Source: Legionella sp. (GTDB lineage: Bacteria > Pseudomonadota > Gammaproteobacteria > Legionellales > Legionellaceae). From it: a stretch of DNA of 53,826 bases. Position 1 is the first letter of the stretch. Each line of letters starts with the position of its first letter. Under the pieces are notes generated by a model, which was not told the origin of the DNA, searched no databases, and was given only the letters and a program-made list of their open reading frames with translations. The stretch covers positions 1 through 53,826 of the forward strand of contig PKDH01000001.1 in assembly GCA_002863045.1 (NCBI GenBank), in the 5' to 3' direction. Positions 9,416 through 18,340 of this stretch are shown one piece after another. The translations under genes and the position numbers were made by a program.

Positions 9416-10227
9416 GATGCACCTATATTATCCATAGCTTGTCTGATCTCAGTTATAAATTGCGCGCCACTCCGTACAGCATTTTGCTGCGCTTTATGCG
9501 CTTTCTCAATTGTTTGAATCAATGCCGCACCAATAATAACGCCATCGGCAAATTCAGCAATTTGGGCAGCCATGTCTGCATTTTTAATCCCAAAGCCTAC
9601 GAGTAACGGCAAGGAAATCTGCGCTTGCCTATCTATATACGTTTGTTTGATAGTAGCAACATCTAGATGATTAGCACCTGTTACACCCTTTAATGACACA
9701 AAATAAACATAGCCTCGGGCATATTGCTTAAGTGCCTTAATTCTTGCTGGCGTGGTAGTAGGTGAGCATAAAAAAATTGGGTAGAGTTGATGTTGTTGCC
9801 ATATCTCACATAATTCATGACTTTCCTCTGGTGGGCAATCAACTAAAATGGTGCCATCTACACCCGCCTTTTTCGCGTCACTCGCAAAAGATTGATAACC
9901 ATAACATTCAATGATATTGGTATAGCCCATTAAAACCACGGGTGTCGATTGATTAGATTGGCGAAATTTGGCGATAAGCTTAAGCACATCTTTACAAGTA
10001 ATATTTTGGGCACAAGCACGCTCCATAGCCGCTTGTATCACCTCACCTTCAGCCATTGGATCTGAAAATGGTAAACCTATTTCTAAAATATCAGCGCCAG
10101 CGTCGGTAAGCGCATGCATCAGCTCCAAAGTCAATTCAAGGTTCGGGTCGCCTGCTGTGATATAAGGGCTTATCAAGCGACGTTTGGCGGCTTTAGCATG
10201 CGTGATGGTAACATCAATACGATTCAT
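9412..10227 (-). CDS. trpA: Tryptophan synthase alpha subunit
   Basis: 271 residues. TrpA cleaves indole-3-glycerol phosphate to indole, which is channelled to TrpB. The catalytic segment DILEIGLPFSDPMAEG holds Glu49 and the second catalytic Asp follows in VDGTILVDCPPEE; GVIIGAALIQTIE is the phosphate-binding end of the TIM barrel. GAGGAAAAT precedes the ATG. It lies 12 bp after trpB and overlaps glnS by four bases. No trpE, trpG, trpD or trpC is in the window. Confidence 0.98.
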   Translation of the reverse strand: MNRIDVTITHAKAAKRRLISPYITAGDPNLELTLELMHALTDAGADILEIGLPFSDPMAEGEVIQAAMERACAQNITCKDVLKLIAKFRQSNQSTPVVLMGYTNIIECYGYQSFASDAKKAGVDGTILVDCPPEESHELCEIWQQHQLYPIFLCSPTTTPARIKALKQYARGYVYFVSLKGVTGANHLDVATIKQTYIDRQAQISLPLLVGFGIKNADMAAQIAEFADGVIIGAALIQTIEKAHKAQQNAVRSGAQFITEIRQAMDNIGAS

Positions 10228-10239
10228 ATTTTCCTCGGC

Positions 10240-11439
10240 TTAAAGCGTTAAGTTATCAAGGCTTGCAACCGTGTGCATATCTTTATCGCCACGTCCAGAT
10301 AAATTAACCACAATACGGGTTAAATGCGTTTGTTCACGGGCAAGCTTCATGGCGTATGCTATGGCATGACTTGATTCAAGTGCAGGCATAATCCCTTCGG
10401 TATGGCTTAAAATGCGAAATGCTTCTAACGCCTCGCTATCATCAACTGCCACAAATTGCGCACGATTGGTATCTTTAAGCCACGCTAACTCAGGCCCTAC
10501 ACCGGGATAATCAAGCCCTGCCGAAACAGAGTGTGTCTCTTGGATTTGCCCATTATCATCACATAATAAATAAGTACGATTACCATGTAATACGCCTGTT
10601 CTGCCTTTTAAAAGAGAGGCCGCATGCTCAAAGGTATCAAGTCCCCTACCACCCGCCTCGACTCCATAAAAGGCCACGCTTGTATCGTGCATAAACGGGT
10701 AAAAAAGGCCCATTGCATTTGAGCCACCACCAACGCATGCCACTAAAGCATCTGGTAATGTCTGAATCATATCAAGCATTTGTTGGCGCGTTTCCTCACC
10801 AATGATTGCTTGGAAATCACGCACAATTTTAGGGTATGGGTGCGGTCCGGCTACCGTACCAATAATATAATAAGTATCATCAATATGGCTTACCCAATCA
10901 CGCATGGCTTCATTTAAAGCATCTTTTAGTGTTTTAGAGCCAGTGCAAACTGGTATAACTTTAGCACCTAAAAGTTTCATACGGTAAACATTACTGGCCT
11001 GTCTTTGGATATCCTTTTCACCCATGTAAACCACACACTCCAAGCCAAGCTTAGCTGCAACCGTTGCTGATGCCACACCATGTTGGCCGGCACCAGTTTC
11101 TGCAATAATGCGAGATTTGCCCATGCGTTTGGCAAGCAACGCCTGACCAACGGTGTTATTAATTTTATGTGCACCGGTATGATTTAAGTCTTCACGTTTA
11201 AAATATAAATGCGCGCCACCTAACTGTTCGGTTAACCGCTTGGCAAAATACAGGGGCGTTGGTCTGCCTACAAAATCTTTTAGCTGCGCTCTAAGCTCTG
11301 CTTGGAAAGATGGATCATCGCGATATTGATTATAAGCATCTTCTAACTGCTCTAAAGCAAACATTAACGTATCTGCAACAAAGCGACCACCAAAAGGGCC
11401 AAAATGCCCTTGATTATCAGGATAAAGGGTGTCATGCAT
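10240..11439 (-). CDS. trpB: Tryptophan synthase beta subunit
   Basis: 399 residues, standard length. It condenses indole with serine in a PLP reaction to make tryptophan. HTGAHKINN carries the PLP-binding Lys92; [14 protein letters not shown] and the phosphate-binding glycine run [10 protein letters not shown] (about 235-244) are intact, as is LSGRGDKDM at the C-terminus. A strong GGAGGT site precedes the ATG. It sits 9 bp after trpF and 12 bp before trpA in one operon. Confidence 0.99.
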   Translation of the reverse strand: MHDTLYPDNQGHFGPFGGRFVADTLMFALEQLEDAYNQYRDDPSFQAELRAQLKDFVGRPTPLYFAKRLTEQLGGAHLYFKREDLNHTGAHKINNTVGQALLAKRMGKSRIIAETGAGQHGVASATVAAKLGLECVVYMGEKDIQRQASNVYRMKLLGAKVIPVCTGSKTLKDALNEAMRDWVSHIDDTYYIIGTVAGPHPYPKIVRDFQAIIGEETRQQMLDMIQTLPDALVACVGGGSNAMGLFYPFMHDTSVAFYGVEAGGRGLDTFEHAASLLKGRTGVLHGNRTYLLCDDNGQIQETHSVSAGLDYPGVGPELAWLKDTNRAQFVAVDDSEALEAFRILSHTEGIMPALESSHAIAYAMKLAREQTHLTRIVVNLSGRGDKDMHTVASLDNLTL

Positions 11440-11448
11440 AGCTACCTC

Positions 11449-12081
11449 CTACATCACCGCTGTGGGTTTAATTTTAGACATGATTTTAAGCATTTTAGTT
11501 TTATCTTTGATACCAGGACTTGTCTCAATACTACTGCTTAGGTCAAGAGCATAAGGCTTAACTTGCTGGATTGCCCCAGTCACATTTGCTTCATTGATAC
11601 CACCTGCTAAAACCAGTGGTTGCGCTAAAGGTGGGATAATTGACCAATCAAATGTCTGCCCGGTACCACCTTTTTTATCAAGTGATGGTGTATCTAATAA
11701 CAATGCTTGAGCACTGTAATACTCTGAGCTTTTTTTTAAAATAAAATCTCTAGAGATAGCGGGTAGTGCTTTGATATAGGGCACTTTAAACTGCGCACAA
11801 AAACCCGCATCTTCTTCACCATGAAATTGAATAACATGAGCCGGCAAATACTCTAAAACTTGCCAAACATCTATGGCATTTGGGTTAACCATCACCACAG
11901 TGAGCGTTATAAACGCTGGTAATTTCGGTAAAATATTAACAGCTTGCTCAAGCGTTAAACCACGAGGTGAGTGTGGATATAAAATCAATCCAATGGCATC
12001 TGTTTGGCACTCAATGGCATGCCTGATATCACACTCACGTGTCATACCACACATTTTGACTCTAGGGTGATACATTGTCAT
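11449..12081 (-). CDS. trpF: Phosphoribosylanthranilate isomerase
   Basis: 210-residue TIM-barrel enzyme that isomerises phosphoribosylanthranilate in tryptophan synthesis. VKMCGMTRECDI carries the catalytic Cys near residue 11, YPHSPRGLT the substrate loop, and LLLDTPSLDKKGGTGQTFDW the catalytic Asp and phosphate-binding glycines; LAGGINEANV closes the barrel. The start at 12081 overlaps the truA 3' end by 20 bp. A second Met two codons later is also possible. Part of truA-trpF-trpB-trpA. Confidence 0.97.
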   Translation of the reverse strand: MTMYHPRVKMCGMTRECDIRHAIECQTDAIGLILYPHSPRGLTLEQAVNILPKLPAFITLTVVMVNPNAIDVWQVLEYLPAHVIQFHGEEDAGFCAQFKVPYIKALPAISRDFILKKSSEYYSAQALLLDTPSLDKKGGTGQTFDWSIIPPLAQPLVLAGGINEANVTGAIQQVKPYALDLSSSIETSPGIKDKTKMLKIMSKIKPTAVM

Positions 12082-12865
12082 ATTCTGCTAAAAATAGGGG
12101 GCCTGGATTTGATTGCTCAATATAAAATTCTGCAGGATAAGCCACTTGTACTAAATATAACCCATAAGGCGGCGCAGTTTCTGCACCCAATCGTCGGTCT
12201 TTGGCAGCCAGAACATCCGCGACCCATTCTTTGGGCTTTTTACCTGAGCCAACGGCAATAAGTACCCCAGCAATGTTACGCACCATATGATGCAAAAAAG
12301 CATTGGCTGTGACATCAATGATAACTAAATTACCTAATCGTTTAACACCAATTTGCATGATACAACGCATGGGTGTCGCTGACTGGCATTCAACTGAGCG
12401 AAATGAGGTAAAATCGTTTTCACCTAATAAATTCTGGCTTGCTGCATGCATATTTCTATCGTCTAATTGCCGATATTGCCAAGTTACATTGCTTCTTAGT
12501 AAACCAGGCCTAATAGGTGAATTAAAAATGACATAACGATAACGACGCGATAAAGCTGAATAACGGGCATGAAACTCATCAGGCACCTCTTTTGCCCACT
12601 GTACACAAACATCTTTTGGCAGCGACGAATTAACGCCGTAAGTCCATGCACGCATTGAACGTTGATTATCGCAATCAAAATGAATGATTTGAGCGGTAGC
12701 ATGTACGCCTGTATCGGTTCGACCAGCACAGGTAATTTTTATTGGGGCATCAGCCACTTGTGCAAGGGCTTGCTCTAAAACTTCTTGAACGGTATATAAA
12801 CCTGGCTGTGATTGCCAGCCATGATAGCGACTGCCATCGTATTCAACCCTTAAGGCAATACGCAT
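12062..12865 (-). CDS. truA: tRNA pseudouridine(38-40) synthase
   Basis: 267 residues. TruA makes pseudouridine at positions 38-40 of the anticodon arm. The catalytic aspartate is Asp51 in TCAGRTDTGVHA, preceded by EYDGSRYHGWQ and followed by FHARYSALSRRYRYVI and FLHHMVRNIAG, all diagnostic. It sits between fimV and trpF, the order seen in many gammaproteobacteria. Its 3' end overlaps trpF by 20 bp. A 61-bp gap separates it from fimV upstream. Confidence 0.98.
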   Translation of the reverse strand: MRIALRVEYDGSRYHGWQSQPGLYTVQEVLEQALAQVADAPIKITCAGRTDTGVHATAQIIHFDCDNQRSMRAWTYGVNSSLPKDVCVQWAKEVPDEFHARYSALSRRYRYVIFNSPIRPGLLRSNVTWQYRQLDDRNMHAASQNLLGENDFTSFRSVECQSATPMRCIMQIGVKRLGNLVIIDVTANAFLHHMVRNIAGVLIAVGSGKKPKEWVADVLAAKDRRLGAETAPPYGLYLVQVAYPAEFYIEQSNPGPLFLAEYDNVSP

Positions 12866-12926
12866 GTGTCATTCCTAACCAAAAGGGTCAATGTATAATA
12901 CCCATACTGATTTGTCTAGCAGAAAG

Positions 12927-14984
12927 TCATGACTTCTTAGCTAACTGCTCAATCAACGATTGAGCAGTTTTCTTTTGGGATTCACTGCCGTGGGTTACTA
13001 CTTCATCAAGTGATTGTCTAGCAGTTTCAAAATCTTCCATACTTATATAAGTTCGCGCAAGTTCAAGTAAAGTATCTAACGCCGCTTTACTTTTAATAGG
13101 TTCTGGGTCTGGGTCTGCTGATGTAGCAAAGTCTTGTTCATTCTCATCGAATGAGGGTTTGTCATCCTCTGCTAACTCAAACTCAAGAGGCTCATTCTCT
13201 TCTACATCATCAACAGCATTAAACTGCATCGGTTCTATCGAATCAATTGGTTCAAAATCAATGCTATTATCTTCAACTAAATTTGACTCAGATAAGTCTG
13301 TCGAATCTTCAGCTACTTTTTGTGGCGTTAAATCGTTCTCATTATGTAAATTTTCAGTTAAATCTGGCTCATAATCAATCGTATGCGCGGATGACGATGG
13401 TTCTGCGGATATTTTATCGTTTGGTGTAACATGTTTTGTTGCCTTTGCCGAAGGCAGATGTTTAGTATTTTGTTCAACTGCATCAGTGTCATGGTTATTT
13501 GCAGGCTTGGCATTATCTTCTGTAGAAATAACTTGGGGGACAACTTTTTCTGCGTGTTGAGTTGTCTCTTTTTGCTGCTCAAGTTTAGACTCAGAGCTTA
13601 CAGATGGGGTGGATTTAACCTCAGTAGTGGTTGCAGCAGGCGTCACTTGGGGTAATGTCTCATCTTCTGTTGGAATCGACCACATGCTAGATAACCTGGC
13701 GTGATGGTCATCATGTTCGTCATCTTTTAGCTGTTCATGTTCATCCGCAAACGGAATAACAGCCATGATTCTTGGCCATAAAAGATAAATCAAACCACCC
13801 ATTAAGAGCACAATTAAAAACCATATCCAACCACTTATACCATGGTGTTTAGTGACATTTTTACTATTGTTTGATGAATTTTCGGTAATTTTTTGTTGGG
13901 ATAATGTCTGATATTTTTTTGATAAGTTATTAAGATTTGCCTTCAACAGCTGCATAGCTTGAGCTTGCTTGATAATATTTTGTTGCAAAGCCTGGTTTTT
14001 TTGCTGTGAAACTTTCAAAAGCGTTTCAAGTTTTTGGGCTTCAATATTTGATTTGTTTTCTGATGTAGCTTGTGTCGCTGGTAAATAAGATGATTTATGC
14101 CCTAGGGTTGGAATAGAAGAAGTGGCTGCTGGAATTGAGGCTGTTGGAATTAAACTTGAGGCACTAGGAAATGCCTGGTCTTTGATGTTTGAGTTTTCTA
14201 TTTTGGATGTTGGCTTAAAATAAGGTGGATTAATAACGTGCTCAATGTCATTCTTGGTTGACCAAGCCTTATCATGCGCTTGTACTTCTTTTGCCGCAAG
14301 ATTTGCAGGAATTGTTTGAATTTCATCATAACTGGGTATGGTTAAAGCGTTGTCTGTATTATAACCATTTAAATTACCTGCCTTGAAAGCTGTGGGATTG
14401 CGACCTACTAAGGCCAAGACTGTTTGAGCTAAAGTGGTTTTTTCAGTGGTATAACGCTGGGCAACTGACCAAATAGATTCAGGCGTATTAGCAGGCTTTA
14501 TCACAGAAGATTTATTAAGTCGTTTTATTTTTGTAGTTAACGGTTGGCTGTCATCATTCCTTGAAAAAGGCATGGCCTGGGCGGTTGAACCATAATCTGG
14601 TGGGTCTAATAATACTGTATAGGTGCGATAAAATTGACCATTAGCCCAGGTAGTGTCTAATATAAATTCCATCACCGGTTCTTGCATGCGCTTGATAGAA
14701 TAAATGACGATAACAGGTTGTTGTTTGGCATTTATTTTCACTTCAAATCGTAGAGGTGCTAATGCGTCATTGATTGCGATCCCCAAACGCTTATATTCGC
14801 CAGGAGGTGCTAAGGCTACTCGAATACCTTCTAGGTTAATTTTTTCAGCATCAAGCAAAGGTATGGTGGCATAAAAGGGTTGATTTAAATAAGATGCAAC
14901 GTGTATGTCACCAAGTCCTAGTGAAAAAACATCAAACGATAAGAATAAACAAAACGCCAGCCAATATTGGCGATGAATCTTCAA
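12927..14984 (-). CDS. fimV: FimV-family peptidoglycan-associated inner-membrane protein
   Basis: 685 residues. Order: signal peptide (about 1-22), FimV N-terminal domain with GLGDIHVASYLNQPFYATIPL, a LysM-like segment near 165-220 (ESIWSVAQRY...ALTIPSYDEI), a coiled coil near 315-365 rich in Gln/Lys, one transmembrane helix near 385-402 (GWIWFLIVLLMGGLIYLLW), a long acidic cytoplasmic region, and the FimV C-terminal domain ALDTLLELARTYISMEDFETARQSLDEVV. In Pseudomonas and relatives FimV organises polar type IV pilus and secretion functions. Short for FimV (often about 900). The 3' coding end carries a perfect 12-bp inverted repeat. Confidence 0.92.
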   Translation of the reverse strand: MKIHRQYWLAFCLFLSFDVFSLGLGDIHVASYLNQPFYATIPLLDAEKINLEGIRVALAPPGEYKRLGIAINDALAPLRFEVKINAKQQPVIVIYSIKRMQEPVMEFILDTTWANGQFYRTYTVLLDPPDYGSTAQAMPFSRNDDSQPLTTKIKRLNKSSVIKPANTPESIWSVAQRYTTEKTTLAQTVLALVGRNPTAFKAGNLNGYNTDNALTIPSYDEIQTIPANLAAKEVQAHDKAWSTKNDIEHVINPPYFKPTSKIENSNIKDQAFPSASSLIPTASIPAATSSIPTLGHKSSYLPATQATSENKSNIEAQKLETLLKVSQQKNQALQQNIIKQAQAMQLLKANLNNLSKKYQTLSQQKITENSSNNSKNVTKHHGISGWIWFLIVLLMGGLIYLLWPRIMAVIPFADEHEQLKDDEHDDHHARLSSMWSIPTEDETLPQVTPAATTTEVKSTPSVSSESKLEQQKETTQHAEKVVPQVISTEDNAKPANNHDTDAVEQNTKHLPSAKATKHVTPNDKISAEPSSSAHTIDYEPDLTENLHNENDLTPQKVAEDSTDLSESNLVEDNSIDFEPIDSIEPMQFNAVDDVEENEPLEFELAEDDKPSFDENEQDFATSADPDPEPIKSKAALDTLLELARTYISMEDFETARQSLDEVVTHGSESQKKTAQSLIEQLAKKS
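12943..12976 (+). terminator. Hairpin with T-rich tail, antisense to the 3' end of fimV
   Basis: A perfect 12-bp inverted repeat, AACTGCTCAATC at 12943-12954 and GATTGAGCAGTT at 12958-12969 with loop AAC, followed on the plus strand by TTCTTTT. It lies in the last codons of fimV. The T tract is on the antisense side, so as an intrinsic terminator it would stop transcription running against fimV from the truA side. No plus-strand gene precedes it, so the function is uncertain. Confidence 0.4.
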
Positions 14985-15081
14985 TCAAAGCTCCCTGCAA
15001 TGCATATGCATCAACACAAATAGGTTAATTTCCCAACATACCATTGAACCCATGAATGTCAAGATAAAGCAATCTTATGTG

Positions 15082-17292
15082 TTAACCCACTTTTCGTTGC
15101 ACTTCTAACACATTTTGGATATTAGTAAGCTTGTTGAATAACGTGGATAACGCATTTAATCCTTCCACTTCAAGTTTTACGGTCATATAGGTTATGTTTT
15201 CTTTTTGATTAGTATCCGTTTGCAACGCATAAACACGTGCTTTTTCGTTGGCTAATAAAGAGGTGATGTCTTTTAATAGATCACTGCGGTCAAATGCTTT
15301 AATCACCACATCAACAATATAATGCCGGCGAATTGCATTGCCCCAGCTAACTTGAATAAAGCGTTGCTGCTGTTTAAGCGTGGCGTGCAAAATATTTGAG
15401 CAATCTTGCCGATGAATCGATACACCGCGGCCAAGTGTAATATAACCAATCACCTTATCTCCTGGTACAGGTTGACAGCATCGTGCCATATTAGTAAGCA
15501 ATTGGCCCACGCCTTCAATTTCAATGTCTTCATCACAAGCAGTCATCTTAGGCAGGGGTTGCAGTGATACTTTGGTCGATGGTGTTTGAGTTAAATAGTT
15601 AGCTGGTGCCAGTCGTTGAATGACCTGACTCAACTTGATATCTCCACGACCTAATCCTGCCAATAAATCGTCAAAACGTTTTAAATTAAATGATGCTAAA
15701 AGCGCGTCTGTTTGCTCTAATTTAATATTTAAACTTTTTAATTCTTTATCTAATAACTCTTGGCCTGCAGTTTTATTTTTATCAAAATCTTGCATTTTAA
15801 ACCAATGTAAAACTTTGGCTTTAGCGCGTGAGGTTTTTAAGTAATTTAAATGAGGATTTAACCAATCTCGCGAAGGTCTTATATCTTTGCCTGTCAAGAT
15901 TTCAATGCTATCTCCGGTTTTTAAGCGATAAGTTAACGGCACAATATGACCGTTTACTTTAGCACCTCGACATCGATGACCAACTTGGCTATGAATATGA
16001 TAGGCAAAATCGATGGGTGTTACGCCCTCTGGCAAATCAAGTACATCGCCCTCAGGAGTAAATACGTAGACACGGTCTTCAATAAATTTTGTTTCAATGG
16101 TTTCATCCATGCCATGTTTACTGGCCATTTCATGATGCCAAGCCAATACATCACGCAACCATTCAATTTTTCGCTCATGACTTTCTTGCTGTGCGCGTGC
16201 CCCTTCTTTATATTTCCAATGAGCCGCCATGCCCATTTCAGCCAGCTCATGCATTTTAAAAGTACGAATTTGTACCTCAAATACACGTGCTTTAGGGCCT
16301 ACTACAGCTGTATGAAGTGATTGATAACCGTTGGCTTTGGTATTGACGATATAATCATCAAATTCAGCAGGTACACGTTCCCATAATACATGCACCATTT
16401 CCAAAACTTCATAACATTGCTCGACTGTTTCAACTAAAATACGCACAGCGGTGGCATCATAAATTTCATTTAGTGACACATTTTTGCGCTGCATTTTGCG
16501 ATAAATACTATGAATATGTTTTGAGCGACCATAGACTGAAAAATGCGGCACACGTAAGGCGTTAATTTGGGCATTTAACTCATCAACTATCATGCTAACG
16601 TACTGGTCACGTGCCAAACGTTTGGCATTTAATCCCCGTGCAATTTCTTGATACTCAGCAGGATGCAAATAACGAAACGCTAAGTCTTCCATCTCCCATT
16701 TAATCGCCCCAATCCCTAGCCTATTAGCTAGAGGTGCATAAATATCCATCGCTTCGGTTGCCACTTGCTTTTGCAAAGTTAATGGCAGTTGCTGTGCATT
16801 TCTTAATACACATAACCGTTCGGCAAGCTTAATTAAAACTACGCGCGCATCATCTACCATGGCCAGTAACATTTTTTTGATGTTATCAAGCTGATGCTTG
16901 GTTTGTTGATAGTGTGAAGAAGATTTTAAATTACATAACACATTCATCTTCTCCACACCAATCACTAATTTAGCAATATGGCCGGTTAATTGCTCTTCAA
17001 TATCTTCTAGGGTAAGGTCAGCATAATGTGCTACCACAAAAATAATCGCTGCAGCCAAAGTTTCTTGACTTGCACCCAAGTCTGCCAATAAATCAGCCAT
17101 AGCCAAGCCCTGCTGCAAACACGACTGTCCAGTTTCAGTCGCATATTCATCCCCAGCTAACTGCGCTAAATTACAAGCATGTTGAAGAAGGATTGTGTCT
17201 TTAAAACGACTTTTATGCTGAATATTGGCAAGCCATGGCATTACATCGATAACGCCATCTAAATTTTGTGTATCTTCTTTAACTTTGACCAT
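15082..17292 (-). CDS. relA: RelA-type (p)ppGpp synthetase
   Basis: 736 residues. Domains in order: degenerate HD hydrolase-like domain (about 30-180), synthetase domain (about 220-360), TGS (about 390-450), zinc-finger-like Cys region with MARCCQPVPGD (about 640), and C-terminal ACT (about 655-735). The hydrolase HD box is lost (AAIIFVVAHYADL), and the synthetase carries EFDDYI, the EXDD signature of monofunctional RelA instead of the RXKD of bifunctional enzymes. RelA makes (p)ppGpp on stalled ribosomes during amino acid starvation. The frame opens 20 codons earlier at a TTG, but ATG 17292 (MVKVKED) matches RelA N-termini. Neither start has a good Shine-Dalgarno. Confidence 0.95.
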   Translation of the reverse strand: MVKVKEDTQNLDGVIDVMPWLANIQHKSRFKDTILLQHACNLAQLAGDEYATETGQSCLQQGLAMADLLADLGASQETLAAAIIFVVAHYADLTLEDIEEQLTGHIAKLVIGVEKMNVLCNLKSSSHYQQTKHQLDNIKKMLLAMVDDARVVLIKLAERLCVLRNAQQLPLTLQKQVATEAMDIYAPLANRLGIGAIKWEMEDLAFRYLHPAEYQEIARGLNAKRLARDQYVSMIVDELNAQINALRVPHFSVYGRSKHIHSIYRKMQRKNVSLNEIYDATAVRILVETVEQCYEVLEMVHVLWERVPAEFDDYIVNTKANGYQSLHTAVVGPKARVFEVQIRTFKMHELAEMGMAAHWKYKEGARAQQESHERKIEWLRDVLAWHHEMASKHGMDETIETKFIEDRVYVFTPEGDVLDLPEGVTPIDFAYHIHSQVGHRCRGAKVNGHIVPLTYRLKTGDSIEILTGKDIRPSRDWLNPHLNYLKTSRAKAKVLHWFKMQDFDKNKTAGQELLDKELKSLNIKLEQTDALLASFNLKRFDDLLAGLGRGDIKLSQVIQRLAPANYLTQTPSTKVSLQPLPKMTACDEDIEIEGVGQLLTNMARCCQPVPGDKVIGYITLGRGVSIHRQDCSNILHATLKQQQRFIQVSWGNAIRRHYIVDVVIKAFDRSDLLKDITSLLANEKARVYALQTDTNQKENITYMTVKLEVEGLNALSTLFNKLTNIQNVLEVQRKVG

Positions 17293-17469
17293 GACTATAA
17301 TTTTATTTTTTTGCAAAAAGGAATTAATACCATCATCCCTAACGCTTCGCAAATGAAAGTCTATGTCTGGGTATTAAAGATTAAATTTTAGATAAACAGA
17401 GTTTATAAATTAAACTGTGCATAGATAAAATATTACATGCTAGTGGCAAGCTAAATGACAAGAATTTGA

Positions 17470-17557
17470 TGGCGGAGAGAGAGGGATTCGAACCCTCGAT
17501 ACGTTGCCGTATACACACTTTCCAGGCGTGCGCCTTCAACCACTCGGCCACCTCTCC
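17470..17557 (-). tRNA. tRNA-Ser (anticodon GGA)
   Basis: 88 nt with encoded CCA. Acceptor GGAGAGG pairs with the 3' TCTCTCC; the anticodon loop reads CTGGAAA (GGA), there is a long variable arm of serine type, and the T arm is GGGTTCGAATCCC. It decodes UCC/UCU. Confidence 0.97.
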
Positions 17558-17571
17558 ATAAATTTCAAAGA

Positions 17572-17600
17572 ACGATAGCTTTTTATATGCCAAAAATCAA
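17572..17600 (-). promoter_or_regulatory. Candidate promoter of tRNA-Ser(GGA)
   Basis: On the minus strand TTGATT (17600-17595) and TATCGT (17577-17572) with a 17-bp spacer, ending about 15 bp before the tRNA 5' end. The -35 is fair and the -10 is weak. Confidence 0.4.
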
Positions 17601-17672
17601 CTAATATTGCATGAAAATTTAGCGAGGTTACACTAGACTTTATTTTACAAGCGATAATTATTGAATATTTCT

Positions 17673-18134
17673 ATGAATCTATTTCGATGTGTTTGTACGT
17701 TATTTACATGGATTTTAGCGCCTAATTTATTAGCTGCATCTTGTCTATTAACTGCGGTAAAGCCTGCGTGTTGGGCAAATTACACGGTGTTTATCAACAT
17801 ATTAGATGCGCAGACACAACGCAAGTTGACTGATATTACCTTATCAACGGATAAGTTATGGAACCGAGTGAGGTTTGAATGTGAACCAGGCCAACGATTA
17901 GCCTATCAAGCGTCATTTAAACCTGCTATTTGGCAGGGTCAAGAGCATGCGATTTATCAAGCTCAAAAATTTTGGTTGCTACCAACTAACAAGGCATTAC
18001 CCGCGCAAACCTGGGAAATACAACTGTGTTTTCCAACAGCTTTTGCTGAAGTACCCATGCCGCCTTTAGGCAATCAACCTTGTGCTTGCGATTTCAAAGC
18101 CATCCCCACGGTTAAACTTAAAAGTACACAGTAA
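17673..18134 (+). CDS. Secreted/periplasmic protein of unknown function
   Basis: 153 residues, not recognised. A signal peptide is evident (MNLFRCVCTLFTWILAPNLLAA, cleavage near residue 22). The mature protein has cysteines in SCLLTAVKPACW, FECEPGQ, IQLCFP and PCACDF, consistent with disulfide-bonded periplasmic folding, and several beta-like segments. A TTG four codons upstream is open but the ATG at 17673 gives a cleaner signal sequence. No strong Shine-Dalgarno. It stands alone between the divergent tRNA-Ser and a symporter on the same strand 200 bp downstream. Confidence 0.65.
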   Translation: MNLFRCVCTLFTWILAPNLLAASCLLTAVKPACWANYTVFINILDAQTQRKLTDITLSTDKLWNRVRFECEPGQRLAYQASFKPAIWQGQEHAIYQAQKFWLLPTNKALPAQTWEIQLCFPTAFAEVPMPPLGNQPCACDFKAIPTVKLKSTQ

Positions 18135-18228
18135 TGTGTGCTACACTTTTTCAAACTAAAATTAACTTGTCAGCTATCGCTAGAACTGTTAAAATATCAT
18201 ATTAACTGATTAATATTAAAACAAATTT

Positions 18229-18297
18229 ATGTTTAGACGATTTTTATCATGGCCTAATTCATCCTCACAACTGCTTGTTTATTCTTGTTGCTGCTAA
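18229..18297 (+). CDS. Possible leader peptide ending in Cys-Cys-Cys
   Basis: A 22-codon frame that starts MFRRFLSWPN and ends YSCCC followed by TAA. It stops 43 bp upstream of the symporter start. Three consecutive cysteine codons immediately before the stop resemble regulatory upstream ORFs that sense cysteine supply. No Shine-Dalgarno and no clear attenuator hairpin are visible between it and the symporter; the gap is T-rich. It may be chance. Confidence 0.25.
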   Translation: MFRRFLSWPNSSSQLLVYSCCC

Positions 18298-18340
18298 TTA
18301 CTCCTTACTTTTTTTCACTTATTTTTTTTAAGGTTCAATT

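Noticed and set aside
15946..16320. A 124-codon plus-strand frame
   Set aside because: It lies antisense within the relA synthetase and TGS regions, with composition unlike a real protein.
15082..17292. Bifunctional SpoT
   Set aside because: The HD hydrolase box is lost and the synthetase has EXDD, so RelA fits better.
17381..17593. A 70-codon minus-strand frame
   Set aside because: It is read through the tRNA-Ser(GGA) gene and has no protein family features.
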